A stretch of DNA of 64,000 nucleotides, from assembly GCA_963210315.1 (NCBI GenBank), contig OY723248.1, positions 450,727-514,726 of the forward strand, read 5' to 3'. Source of the stretch: Rhynchopus euleeides (Eukaryota > Euglenozoa > Diplonemea > Diplonemida > Diplonemidae). Shown piece by piece: positions 1 through 10,613 of the stretch. Every line of letters begins with the position of its first letter. Position 1 is the stretch's first letter. The notes below the pieces were generated by a model. That model searched no databases. It was given only the letters and a program-made list of their open reading frames with translations, and had not been told where the DNA came from. The position numbers and the translations under genes are program-made.

Positions 1-861
1 GGAGTACTGGTTTCCGACCGATTCCCGACCACCTCTAATTCCACAAGGGCGCAGGCAGCCATATGGGGGTTTTCATTCCATTCCCAGACATCCGAACATA
101 GTCACCTAGGGGGGCCACCACGCAAGGCCGCTGACATGCACAGTCTCACGCCGCTTTGTGTACGTAAATCTGCACCCAAAGTTGCCCTGCCCCACCGCCC
201 CCCAACCGCCCGGTAGGTAAGACCCTCGGGGTGCTGCATCCCCATCATCGGGTCACCTAAACTTTCGGCAAAAAAGCACTCCGTCTTGAACTTTAAAATT
301 CTGAAAATTCTGAAAAAGAAAAGCAGCGCAAAGCAAGGCAACAAGGGAGCAATGCGATGGGTGGGGGCACGAGCTTGAACAGGGCAGGGTCAGGGGGGCC
401 GGGCAGGGTCGGGGGGAGTTTAAAATAGCTGGACAATCAGCTATGGTTCTGAGCAATGGCCGTGTCGTCATTGCTCTTTTTATTCATTCTCTTGACATAC
501 TGGATACCGTCAATTTTGACACACGTCTGTACCGTCTGTAATCCACGAAATGACCCAAACATGATGTGCTTCATTTTTGGGACCGTCTGTGTGATCAGGA
601 TCAAAGATCTCGGGGTTTCTACGACTTCCTTCGAAAATGGAACGTTCCAGATCACAAGGACCAGACTTTGGGGCCAGATTTTTTTGCTCTATTTTTGAGG
701 CGAATTTTCACCAAGGCCGAACAGGCCAAATTCGCGGGCCGTTTTAATGCGTTTTAGGCCTCAAAACAGGCTCAAAAACCAAAAATTCCTTCGAAAATGG
801 GCTCAAATGTGCAAAATGGACCCATCCGAAAAAAAAATCGAAAAGGGTCCCCCTATACATG
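1..861. other. Gene-free left flank
   Basis: No convincing gene is visible; open frames are short and low in coding character. At about 785-860 lies one copy of a roughly 70-bp module (ctcaaatg, then a run of A, then gggtccccctata) that recurs at 31.7, 32.0 and 43.4 kb, each time beside a palindromic tandem array. Its 'tata' end faces the array that starts at 862. Confidence 0.6.
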
Positions 862-1410
862 TCGACTATTATAGTGACTATTATAGTCGCAGGTCCACAA
901 AAATAGTGACTATAATAGTGGCACGTCCACTATTATAGTGACTATTATAGTCGCATGTCCACTATAATAGTGACTATAATAGTGGCATGTCCACTATACA
1001 TGAATCTGCCCCGTTAACGGCTACCGGGTATTACCGGGTCGAAAAACGGGTATTACCGGGTCCGGTAATACCCGTTTGCCCGGTAATACCCGGTAATAGC
1101 CCGGTAGCGCTACCGGGGATTTTCCATGGGAATTTCCCTTTATTTTGCGAATTGATCCCCTCCCCCTTAGCACTGTGTGACGCATTCCAGATGAACAACA
1201 CCCCTCCCCCCCTCCCTGACCCCACCTGGACCTTCTCGTTCTTGACAGCGCTTGCCCTTCGTCATATTTGACCCCCCCACCACCACCACCACCAGTACCT
1301 TCGCTTTCGACAAGAATGCCCCCCCCCCCCCACATGCAGTGTATTTGCTGACATTGGACTTTATGACCACTCGGGGAAAAAATCGAGCAATATTTTAGTG
1401 GGGGCGAAAA
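862..1410 (+). repeat. Left inverted terminal region of the hAT-like element
   Basis: Positions 862-1001 hold alternating gactattatagt and gactataatagt units, each a near-perfect palindrome. Positions 1018-1113 hold ccggtaatacccg units in both orientations. A unique part follows (1117-1410) with C runs, a CCA trinucleotide block and the AT-rich gagcaatattttag segment. The same order appears inverted at 4338-5325. Confidence 0.8.
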
Positions 1411-1714
1411 CACGCACGAAAAAGGCGACATACCTCGCAACCCAGCGGGTAGCGAGGTGGAGCCAGGCAGCAGCGCTATTTAGAGTGGGGAAATGCACGT
1501 GTCACAAAATCTGTCCAGTACGTAAAATCCTACCTTCGACGTGCCAGCATCTCCAACAGCCTCTGCGTGTTGTGAGCTATAACCCCGCTGAGCAGGCCTC
1601 GACGTCCGTCGCAACTGTTCCCTCCGGCAAGGACGCAACCATGGTAGCCATGGTGTACATGCAGCCCCCCCCCCCCCCCCATCCGCCTCATCGATATTTA
1701 TACCAAGCCCAACG

Positions 1715-4240
1715 ATGCCGCAATTCAGCCAGTTTCGCCCAGACCACAACATCTACCCGATAGGAGAAGCCTTTCGGCTTCACAGCACGATGGGGAGAGC
1801 GAAGCAGGTCTCACAATCCCAGCAGCTCGCGAAGACCTTCAAGCGGAAACACGGTGCCGATAGGAGCGAGAGCGAGAGCGGGGGCAGTGAGTCGGACAAG
1901 CCCGTCGCCAAGTCAGCGAAGAAGTCGGCAAAAAAATCAACGACTAAACCCGCTTCGAAAGCTGCCCAGAAAGCCGCTCCAAAAAAGGAAAACCACAAAA
2001 AGGATGACGAGACAGACACGCCAGCTAATGCAGACACACCAACGAAACCAAAGGAAATCCAGAAGAAGCTTGCGGAGGCCCGTTCGACAAAGACCGGATT
2101 GGTCACGCCTGCGGTGCGTCTGACAAAGCTCAAGGAGGCCGCAGCAAAGGACGGCTTCGATGTCGGTTGCTTGGAGGTGAAGAAGGTCGGCGCGTTGGAG
2201 AAAGTGCACCGAGACACGAAGCTGAAAGAAGGATTCAGGGAAGCCGATACAGTGCTGTTCTGCGAGGCGTGCAAGGTGGTCCTGGATCACGTGGAAAGTT
2301 CGACGGCCAGAAACCATGTGAAGAAAAGTGAGTCGCACAAAAGAAGGGCGACGGAGCTTGCGGAGAAGCCTCATCCCCCACCTGCTGCCACCGCCACACC
2401 TGCCGCCAAAAGCCGCCCCACTGCGACCTCCAAGTTTGAAGCGCAGGCTGACCTGGACTACGTGTGCACGATCGGCGACTTCACGACAAGCCAGAGGGTG
2501 CTGTTGGACATGACACTCTCGAAGCACTTCGACCTGGGCGTTGCATCATCCACACGCAGTATCAACCAGAGGCGGGATGCACACTGCCACCACATGGAGA
2601 CACTTCTCCGTGCGAGGCTGGATTCCGGCCTCGTTGGGCTTGGTGTGGACGGGGGGGTGCTGAAGAAACTGCATGTGCCCACCATGGTTGTGATCGCGTA
2701 TCTGCCGGAGGGTACAGTTGTAACGGACGTCAGATCCCTGCCAAGCGGGGACAGTTACACCACACAGAGGCTGTCGGAGCTGATGGATGAAGTCGTGGCA
2801 AAATTACAGATAAAAGTCGCCTTCTACGTGCTGGACCGCTACTCTGTCAATCAAGCTTATTGCGCGCAGATGGAAGCGAAGAGGGCGGTCGTCTGGTGCT
2901 TTGGCCACCACCTGGCGACTGAGGCGAAGCGGTTCTACAAGGAGCGCTACCCGGCGGGCTGCGAGGTGTGCAGCCTGTTCTCGTGTATGTTCGCCGGGGT
3001 CAACGCCCGGAGGCGCAGATGGCGCAAGTTTCAGATTGACTTCAAGAAGGATGCGCAGAAGGAGCTGCGGGGCCTGTGCAACAAGCTCAGCAAGATTGAG
3101 CTGCTTGTGAAGTTTGTGGAGACGGGGCGTGCAGATGTTGAAAGCCTCGCAAAGCACTTCCCCGACGCAGAAGACCCTTTGGTAGCGGGGAAGGAGTGGG
3201 TGGCCACCGAGAGGTCGAAGAGCGAGGTCCACGAACAGACAGGGAGCGTACAAGTGGATGAGGAAAAGACTGAGGCACCGCAGACGACGTCACAGACGCG
3301 GTGGTGTGCGTTGTTTGAGGTGAACGCACACATATACCGTAGGCGCGAGACCCTCCTCGCATTCCTCCAGTCAGAGATGGCGCGCTCATACAAACCAGCA
3401 TCACTGCGGCAGCTTTCGGTGCTCCTGTGCAATGATGAAAAGCGCACGAAGGCATTTGATGAGATGGGGGCCATGGAGGAGAGATTCGCGCCGCTGCGCG
3501 AGTTCTTCCTGTGGGTATCAAACCCGCCAAAGGGGATGAACGAGGCACACGCAGTTCATCTGCGTGTGAGGAAGGCAATCCGGGCCGCTGGCCCGGAAGA
3601 GAAGGTGCTTCTCCAACAGATCTGGAGCTCTTACAAGTCTCGAGACCTTTTCGAGCACCTTGCCATTTTCGACCCTGAGTCGGTGGCAACGGAGACAGTT
3701 GATGAGGCTGTGATGGCAGCGTCGGACTCCAAGTGGCAGGAGTTGTTTCCGGCGCTGTTCACGGACCCCGTGCTCCAACAACTGACGACATACAAGCAGC
3801 TCGACTTCGACGTCCTCTGCCAATTCCCTACCGCATCAGCGTTCTGGCACTTCCACCTCACCTCAGAGTTGGGAGACCTCGCCCAGGTTGTCACCTGCCT
3901 GCTAACCATGCCTGCCTCAGTGACTGGTGTCGACAGCATTTACTCGGTGGCGTCGAGTATGCTGACTGCTGCGGGCACTGCCCCGAAAACTTTCTGCAAG
4001 CGCCTGTTCACCCGTGCCAACGGTGACATTGAAGGGCGCTTTGCGGACCAGGAGCGGAAGGAAGCACTGCGTCTTCAGCGGGCTCGCCTCGCACTGGAAG
4101 GCGTTCTGCCAACCCACACTGGATGTGGGAACGACGACGACGATGACGAAGGCAGCGACGACGACGACGGAGATGAGGGCAACCTTGCTTCCTCTGGCGA
4201 AAACCTGATGACGGATGTGATTGATCTCGATCTGGTTTAA
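1715..4240 (+). CDS. hAT-superfamily transposase
   Basis: This 841-residue protein is probably the transposase that moves the surrounding element. Residues 25-130 are Lys/Ala/Pro-rich and disordered. A BED-like zinc finger follows (FCEACK, then H-x6-H, about residues 183-210). The RNase-H-fold core shows the first acidic block at LGVDGG (about 310), the second at YVLDRYSVN (about 375) and the hAT signature CFGHH (about 398). QTRWCALFE near 530 resembles the TRW motif after the hAT insertion. The C-terminal dimerisation block runs from FWHFHLTSELGDLAQV to VDSIYSVASSML, where the usual ER.FS carries D instead of E. It ends in an acidic tail. The first ATG is at 1715; a second at 1790, just before the basic region, is an equally plausible start. 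No disabling change is evident, so it could be active. Confidence 0.85.
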   Translation: MPQFSQFRPDHNIYPIGEAFRLHSTMGRAKQVSQSQQLAKTFKRKHGADRSESESGGSESDKPVAKSAKKSAKKSTTKPASKAAQKAAPKKENHKKDDETDTPANADTPTKPKEIQKKLAEARSTKTGLVTPAVRLTKLKEAAAKDGFDVGCLEVKKVGALEKVHRDTKLKEGFREADTVLFCEACKVVLDHVESSTARNHVKKSESHKRRATELAEKPHPPPAATATPAAKSRPTATSKFEAQADLDYVCTIGDFTTSQRVLLDMTLSKHFDLGVASSTRSINQRRDAHCHHMETLLRARLDSGLVGLGVDGGVLKKLHVPTMVVIAYLPEGTVVTDVRSLPSGDSYTTQRLSELMDEVVAKLQIKVAFYVLDRYSVNQAYCAQMEAKRAVVWCFGHHLATEAKRFYKERYPAGCEVCSLFSCMFAGVNARRRRWRKFQIDFKKDAQKELRGLCNKLSKIELLVKFVETGRADVESLAKHFPDAEDPLVAGKEWVATERSKSEVHEQTGSVQVDEEKTEAPQTTSQTRWCALFEVNAHIYRRRETLLAFLQSEMARSYKPASLRQLSVLLCNDEKRTKAFDEMGAMEERFAPLREFFLWVSNPPKGMNEAHAVHLRVRKAIRAAGPEEKVLLQQIWSSYKSRDLFEHLAIFDPESVATETVDEAVMAASDSKWQELFPALFTDPVLQQLTTYKQLDFDVLCQFPTASAFWHFHLTSELGDLAQVVTCLLTMPASVTGVDSIYSVASSMLTAAGTAPKTFCKRLFTRANGDIEGRFADQERKEALRLQRARLALEGVLPTHTGCGNDDDDDEGSDDDDGDEGNLASSGENLMTDVIDLDLV

Positions 4241-4337
4241 TCACGGGGTAGAATGGGAGTGGGTGGGGGTGAGATATCTTTTTTCCTTTTTGTTTATGGC
4301 CCCGAGCGTGGGTGGGTCTTCACTCACTACCAGTCAA

Positions 4338-5325
4338 GTCTGGTTTCGCCCCCACGCTAAAATATTGCTCCAAATATTTCCTCGAGTGGCAGCTTGGAGG
4401 GGGGTCATAAAATGTCAGCAAACCCACTTTGTGTGACAGAGAAGGCAGGCATCAGAGTTCGCTCGGTGCGACCTCCACTAAACATAAAATATGAACGTGT
4501 GTGTGTGTGTGCGCGGAGGGGGGGGGGGACATTCTTGTCGAAAGCGAAGGTACTGGTGGTGGTGGTGGTGGGGGGGTCAAATATGACAAAGCGCTTGGGG
4601 AAGTGACATCAAGAACAAGCAGGTACTGGTGGGGTAGGGGGGGGGGGGGGGGGTGTTCATCCGAAATCATGCGACGTGCTGCAACCGGCCCTGTGTCCTG
4701 TGGTTGGCCTGGGGAGTGGGGGGTGTTTTGGGGGGAAGGCACATCTTTCTCTGGGGCCGTCAGACACACCAGCATGAGCGCTGCCAAAAAATCAGTCAAC
4801 AGGGTGTATTGGTTCACTGTGACGTCCCCGTGAAGCAGCCCTACCCCAAGGAAATCCCCACTGAAAATCCCCGGTAATACGAAAACGGGTATTACCGGAC
4901 CCGGTAATACCCCCGATTTTACCCGGTAATACCCGTTTTTGACCCGGTAATACCCGGTAATGGGGGCCGATTACCGGGTTTCCGGTAATACCCGGTAATA
5001 CCGGTTACCCGTTAACGGGGCAGATTCATGACTATAATAGTCACTATAATAGTGGCATGCCACTATTATAGTGACTATTATAGTGGACATGCGACTATTA
5101 TAGTCGCACGTCCACTATAATAGTCACTATAATACTGACATGGCGACTATTATAGTCGCCGTGCCACTATTTGCCCAGTATGTGTCCAGTATAATTGAGA
5201 ATGTGTCCACTATGTGGCGAGTAAGTGTGCCAAATTCGCCAGTATACCGTTTCCATATAGTACTATGTGTCCAGTATATAGTCACTATATAGTGGCAACT
5301 TATAGTGGACAAAAATAGTACTACT
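4338..5325 (-). repeat. Right inverted terminal region of the hAT-like element
   Basis: This is the inverted counterpart of 862-1410, in order: AT-rich block, GGT block with gtcgaaagcgaaggtact, long G runs, a ccggtaatac array (4872-5015), ccgttaacgg, then the ctataatag array (5029-about 5325). The right array is longer and more diverged outward than the left, with degenerate units such as agtatatagtcactatatag. Confidence 0.75.
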
Positions 5326-7127
5326 TTTTTTTTGATCCCACCGTGGAGGCACCGCAAATAAACCGGAGACTCTCTCTTTTGCAGCCCGCAGCTTCCACTG
5401 CTCTCTGCGTTGATTTTTGCTTCGTGCCGAACCGCCGCATATCCTCCTTGATGACGCACATAATATCTGACACGGGGAGAGACCCTCCGCCTCCGCCTCC
5501 TCCCCCAGATGCTGTCCCCCCCTGGGGTCAGCAGCAGCAGCATACACACATAAATGGGTGGGTGGTGGGAAATGCTCCACACAGTGGCTCTACCCACTAT
5601 ATATATAAAGTGGCTAACGCACAACACATACAGCATCACTGAGGGGGCCTTGAACAGGGGTTTATCCAGGTTAATGTCCAACACATATTTTTTTTCCACC
5701 GCCTTGCCGGAGGAAGGGGGAAAGGGGGAGGAGGAGGAGGAGGGGCGATGCCACCAAAATGCCACGCCCTTCATTCGTTATTTTCACGTGCATCCCTTCT
5801 TCCGCATTACCCCACCCCACCCCCCCCCTACCCCCTCCTGCTCCAGCTCCCCACCGCGCCTGCTTCTCAAGCGCCTCTTTGCACAATATCCATATCGCCC
5901 CCCCCCCCTCCGCCTCCAAATATACACACCGTGCCTCAGCTCAGCAGAGACACGCCCCCTCCTCCCTCCACCCCCACCTCGGTGGGTCTCTCCTACCCTT
6001 CCTTGACCCCTGCCTTTCCCCAAGCCGTGTCAGGGAGAAAAGGCTCGGCAGCCATCAGGCCAGAACCTTTTTACCTGCAGGGGGTTGAGGGGGAGGGGGA
6101 GGGGTGGGTGAAGCTGTGCAAACAAAAAAAACAAAAAAAATGCCTCCCTGCAGAATCGATGTCGCGGGGGCACGGTTCTCACGGGGTGTGGGCTCTGGGG
6201 GGGGGGGTTTGATTGTAGAAAGTAGCGTTCCGCATCCCTCCCCCCCCCCCCCCCCCCAAGAGCGTAGCTCTTAGGGGGGGAGGGGGGGCAGCTCCGGGAT
6301 GCCAGCGCGTGTCCCCCCCAAAACTGCAATACGAATTCGATGCGAAATCACCGCTGAAATCTTAAAGGGGCGTGCAAACTCTCGAGTGGGGGGTGGGGGG
6401 GGGGGGGGTGTGGGGGGTGAGAGATGGACAGGGGCGGATCAGGGCCATCAGACCCACAAGCTTTCTTGAGATCACCCCCCCCTCCCTCCCTCCCTTTCCC
6501 CCCTCCCCCCCCCCCTCTCTCCTCCTCCCAGAACAGGCATCACGGCGGCCTAGTCAGCGGCGTGACCAGGACACGGTGCAGGGTTCTTCTGATGTTCTGT
6601 CCCTTCTTCGAGAGGGGGTGGTGGTGGGGGTTGTGGATGCGCCTTGCGGGGGGGGGGTGGGGGTGGGAGGCGGGGGATGTATATTCGTCTGAATGTTTCT
6701 CGGGCAGCAGCGCCATAGCACGGTTGGTGACGCATGGCACCAAGCGTGCCCCTCCCCCGGCTCCCGTGGCAGCACCACGCATCTATCGCCACACCGAAGG
6801 CTGGGGCGCCTTGTCATCCTGTTTTGTCAGCAGAGTGGTTGAGGGTATGAGACGAGCAAAGAGGCAACTCATCAGAGCTGAGGGGTGTGTGAATTCTCTC
6901 CTCCAAGGGAACCCCATTGGGGGGGGGGGGGGGGGTTGCCCCATAGCAAAGTCGAGATCAGCAAATGTCAAGAACGAGAGTCACACTTGAGCCGCCCCGG
7001 GACGGGGTAGGGAACAGAAGAGACATGTCTTTAGTATTGGGGCTAAATTTTTATTGCGACAAAGAAAGCAGAGAGCACCCCCTCGTTCAAAACAAGGTTG
7101 AGGGGGTCTTCGCTCCGGGGTGGGTCG
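5326..7127. other. Gene-free, homopolymer-rich spacer
   Basis: No gene is supported. The stretch has many C runs and G runs of 8-18 bases (for example 6239-6258, 6387-6408, 6919-6934) and short Pro- or Gly-rich open frames produced by them. It lies just downstream of the minus-strand gene that ends at 7128, so its right end may hold that gene's 3' UTR. Confidence 0.5.
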
Positions 7128-8283
7128 TCAGTGCATTTTAGTGCATCTTCCTGTTGAATTGGCTGAAAACTGACCAAGATTGACGAAGAATGACGACCAG
7201 CGAAGGCCCCCTAAAGAAATGTCAGCGATGCGGCAGGGGAGGGAGGGGGTGGAGTGAAACAGACGGGGTCGGCAAACCTCTTCTGACAAACTGCTTATGA
7301 GTCGCCACACGTTGTGCCTATCCATACCTGCGATGGGTGGGGGGGGATATGATTCGTCGAGAGCGAAGGCAAAACAAGTCTTCCCACACCCCAAACACAC
7401 TCGAGACACGCATGTCCTTTTATGGATCGGTGCGAGGGGGGGAGAGGGGGTGGGGGGGGGGGGTAATGTGAGATGTGATGATCAGGCTTTCCCCATCCCA
7501 GGCTTGAGACCCAGCAGAATACACAATCCAACAAGCCCATCAACACGCAAGCAACCCACACGCTCCCCTTCTTCCACCTTCCTGACTTTGGTGCGAATGT
7601 GGAGGGCTGGACTGTGCTTACCTGTTAGTGTCTCGCCGCTGGGCTGGTGATCCCTTGGCGTAACCTTCACTGGAAGCAGCACCTGCAGCCCTTGATAAGG
7701 GAATTGTGAACATTCGTGTGGCATTACGGGGGGGGTTCATCCTGTGGCTCCACACAATTGGCGGGTTCGTTCATGACGCATGATATGGCGGTCCTTATTT
7801 GTTTTGACAGTGCCCCTGCCCCCCCACCATCGGGGTCCCCCGATGCAACTGGCTGGGGGGGCTGAGGTCCTTGCAGGGTTGGGGAGGGGAAAAAATATTC
7901 CACAGACCATGGGACGCACTCTGCCATGTTTCTACGCATGCGCCGCCGCACGGTTTTCACTTGTGTGATTCGTGCATACCTGGCTCAGGTTGGCGATCAC
8001 CTCACCGAATGACAGGCTCTGTGTGTGAGTGTTGTGGTGGTGTTGCGTCACACTTGCGTTGGGAATTTGCCAGCGCACCCCACACGGCGCATACCGTCAC
8101 AGGCGCACCGTCGACGTCAGCCGTGGAACCCAGGGCGCTCGCCACGTCAATGCCGGAGACTGCCATGCCCCCGATCTTCACGACATTTGTCGGCATCGCC
8201 ACCTTCTGCACAGAGTACGGCGCAGCCTGGTACAGGGGGCGCATCGACGCGCGAGCGCCCTGGCGGAAAGCCCCGCGAAGCAT
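7128..8283 (-). CDS. Four-exon gene, small protein with mitochondrial-type leader
   Basis: I assembled four exons: 8095-8283, 7980-8018, 7622-7682 and 7128-7327. They join in phase to 162 residues. Introns are 8019-8094, 7683-7979 and 7328-7621; donors are gtatgc, gtatgc and gtaagc, and the acceptors end in cag. The N-terminus (MLRGAFRQGARASMRPLYQA) is rich in Arg and Ala with no acidic residue in its first 40 positions, as in mitochondrial presequences. The family is not recognised. A strong acceptor (C-rich tract ending in ctctcag) lies 21 nt before the ATG. The third exon is the least certain: an alternative acceptor at 7861 would give a longer exon, but it needs a frame change at an 8-base C run, so the shorter exon is preferred. 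Confidence 0.6.
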
Positions 8284-8831
8284 GATTCCGGCTGACCCCC
8301 CCGCCTGAGAGGGGGGTGGTGGTGGTGGCGGTGGGAGGGGGGACCCCCGGAGGGCATTGTCATGCTCGATAGCGGGAGCATAACAGTCGCACCACCCAAC
8401 ATGGTGCGTCGCAAGGGAGGGAAGGTTAGCTGGGGTGGGGTGGTGCATCTCTGTATCAGGCTGTGCTGCCCTCTTGTGTTGCGATGTGCGCGCGGCAGGC
8501 CAGCACAGCGCCATCAGCAGTGAATACAAAATCTAGAGATACATCGGTACACTCCCGCACCGCTGTGCCATGCGGATTTTTTTCGTCCCCCCTCCACCCC
8601 CCAAGCCTTGGCAGCCTGTTTATTTGTACAGCATGGCCACCAAGAACAGTTTTTTTACAGCACCGATTGCACAGTAGCGAACACCAAGTCTTCTTACGGC
8701 AGAGCAAACATTCACACACACACGTGAATCTTTTTATAGTACTGCAGACAACACCGGGGAGGAAACCTTCCGCCTTGCTCTTGGTGTGATCATCTCCACC
8801 GTATCACACACAAAGGGAGGAGCAGCTCGGA
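8284..8831. other. Intergenic spacer
   Basis: This 548-bp gap lies between two minus-strand genes. It contains the acceptor of the gene to its left (AG at 8305-8306 on the minus strand, preceded by a CCA/C-rich tract) and probably the 3' end of the gene to its right. No coding segment is seen. Confidence 0.5.
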
Positions 8832-10043
8832 TCAGGCAGGAGGGTCGGGGTCGCCACCACCACCACCCGCTCCTCCCTCCGCCCCCTCCCCGCCTGTGGG
8901 CTCCTCGCCCGCTCCTGGGCTCGCCTCACCCTCCACCGCCGCGCCGTCACCCTCTCCTCCATCTGCTGCCCCCGCCTCCGCGCCCCCATCACCACCCTCG
9001 GCAGGCGCAGCAGAATCGGGATCCACCTCTGCACCACCACCGCCCCCCTCCTCCCCCCCCTCCACCGCTGGCACCGGCTCGGCATCCGCCGCACCTTCTT
9101 CCCCTTCTTCGCCTCCTCCTTCGGCATCCCCTGTTGGGTCAGCGGGTGATGCTTCTGCAGAAGGGTCCCCCCCTGCATCACCTTCACCTTCACCTCCACC
9201 TCCAGCATCACCGGCATCGACAGGGGATGGTAAATCACCCTCCGCAGGCGACGCGTCGGGGGGGGGCGAGTCGTCGTCTCCATCATCTGCGACAGAGGTG
9301 GCCACCGCCACGCCGGGCAGAGTGTTGTCCGGAGGGCCGGAGTTGGAGGCAGCGTCGGACGCAGGCGGAGGGGGCGCTGCGGAGGACGCGAAGAGGGCAT
9401 CTGTGTCGAGGCCCAGCTGTTTTGCCATCTCAAAGGCCCGCCCCCTCCGGTCGTCGAATGCGTCGCGCGACAGGAGGGATTCGATCGCCTCCCCATTATC
9501 ATACACCTCCTCCTCAAGCTGCCGCACCTGTCGCTCCAGCTTCGCCGCAGCCTCCGTCTGCGCGGGCACACCCACTTCAAGAGAGTATGGATCGTCATCC
9601 TCAAGATACCTCGGGCGGGCCGGAGACATGACAACCTCAATGTCAGCCCGGACCCGGAAGTAGGCGTCATCAGCTGGGTGGTGAAAAGACCCCCCCCTCC
9701 ATGCGGCAGCAGCGGGGTCCATCCGCCTCGGAGAGACAAGCGGGCTCTGCGATCTATCCCCCGCCTCGCTGAAGCTCGGCGGGAGAACCGCAGGCCCGTG
9801 CAGTGTAGGGTATAGAGGCGATGCCGCAGTCACGGGGTACACCACAACAGGCGAGGGGCTCCTCCCTGCAGCAGCGTAGCCTGGCGGTGTAGGGTCGGCA
9901 TACGCTGCAGGCAGGCCTTGGGTATGTGTTAGTGGGGCAGCGCCGTGGTGGGGCATGGCGTAGGCAGGGTACCCATAGCCGTAGGCCCCGGCGGGGTCTA
10001 GCACAGGGGGGGCGTGGGTCGCATAGGCGTAGGGGTGGGTCAT
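8832..10043 (-). CDS. Low-complexity Pro/Gly/Ala/acidic-rich protein
   Basis: This 403-residue protein starts at the ATG at 10043; the open frame continues upstream, but without another ATG. Residues 1-110 are Tyr/Ala/Pro/His-rich, including GAYGYGYPAYAMP. About 140-260 is a less biased stretch with charged, helix-prone sequence (KLERQVRQLEEEVYDNGEA) likely to form a short coiled coil. From about 280 to the end it is disordered and built from Gly, Ala, Pro, Asp and Glu. No domain is recognised; a scaffold or phase-separating role is only a guess. A pyrimidine-rich acceptor (ccttccacaccag) lies 57 nt upstream of the ATG. High third-position GC supports the frame. Confidence 0.7.
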   Translation of the reverse strand: MTHPYAYATHAPPVLDPAGAYGYGYPAYAMPHHGAAPLTHTQGLPAAYADPTPPGYAAAGRSPSPVVVYPVTAASPLYPTLHGPAVLPPSFSEAGDRSQSPLVSPRRMDPAAAAWRGGSFHHPADDAYFRVRADIEVVMSPARPRYLEDDDPYSLEVGVPAQTEAAAKLERQVRQLEEEVYDNGEAIESLLSRDAFDDRRGRAFEMAKQLGLDTDALFASSAAPPPPASDAASNSGPPDNTLPGVAVATSVADDGDDDSPPPDASPAEGDLPSPVDAGDAGGGGEGEGDAGGDPSAEASPADPTGDAEGGGEEGEEGAADAEPVPAVEGGEEGGGGGAEVDPDSAAPAEGGDGGAEAGAADGGEGDGAAVEGEASPGAGEEPTGGEGAEGGAGGGGGDPDPPA

Positions 10044-10613
10044 GAGTTGGGGGTGAGTGAGGCGGGGTGGTTGTGTAGCAAGCAGCAAGCAGCACGCCCC
10101 CTGGTGTGGAAGGGCGGTGGAGGTGGGGGGTGGGGGGGAGAAGTGAAATAGAAGTAGAAGCAAGCGCGAAGAATGATCTCCCTTCGAAGGCAAATGTAAG
10201 CAAGTTGGAGGGGGGGAGAGACATCGAGGTGGTGGGGAGAGAGAGAGGCTGCCATGCCCCCCTTCCCTCCCCCCACCCCCCCCCCCCCCCGGCGCGGGCA
10301 GCGCCTTTCATTTTCTTTCGGAGATACCCCCGCCCCCCAGCTCAGGTATAGAAAAACACCCTCTGCTGGCCCAGACACTCACAACCCCCCCCCCCCCCCT
10401 ACCTCCAGCCCTTTCGGTGTCGGCTGCGATCGCAGTGGGGAGGAGGGGGAGTGCAACATAACACCATTGATGCATTGCTTGCGACACGGCAGTGGTGCCA
10501 CACTTCCCCTGCCCCTCTCCCACTCTCACACACCACACGTGGGAGTCAACCAAATGCAGCAACACGAAGCACTGTCTCCCTCTCTCTCTGAACCTGAAAG
10601 ACGTTGGCATGCA
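10044..10613. other. Intergenic spacer
   Basis: This 570-bp gap lies between two minus-strand genes. It has long C runs at 10268-10290 and 10385-10400. A tgctgcatttgg-type sequence near 10550 on the minus strand recurs inside the intron of the next gene (about 11990). No gene is seen. Confidence 0.45.

Larger units (their letters stand above)
862..5325 (+). mobile_element. hAT-like DNA transposon with long palindromic-array inverted ends
   Basis: A single large open frame for a hAT-type transposase is enclosed by long inverted repeats. The inverted match is collinear over hundreds of bases: a perfect 22-bp stretch ending in ccgttaacgg at 999-1020 pairs with 5009-5030; a CCA/GGT block followed by agtaccttcgctttcgac at about 1277-1318 pairs with 4531-4571; gagcaatattttag near 1387 pairs with its complement near 4360. 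The outer parts are tandem arrays of ctataatag-type and ccggtaatac-type units. Exact outer ends and a target-site duplication could not be fixed because the arrays are degenerate outward. hAT elements usually have TIRs of 10-30 bp, so ends of this size are unusual. The open frame suggests a recent copy. Confidence 0.75.

Noticed and set aside
8896-9663. Plus-strand Ser/Pro/Ala-rich frame
   Set aside because: Antisense to the Pro/Gly/Ala-rich gene on the minus strand, caused by its composition.
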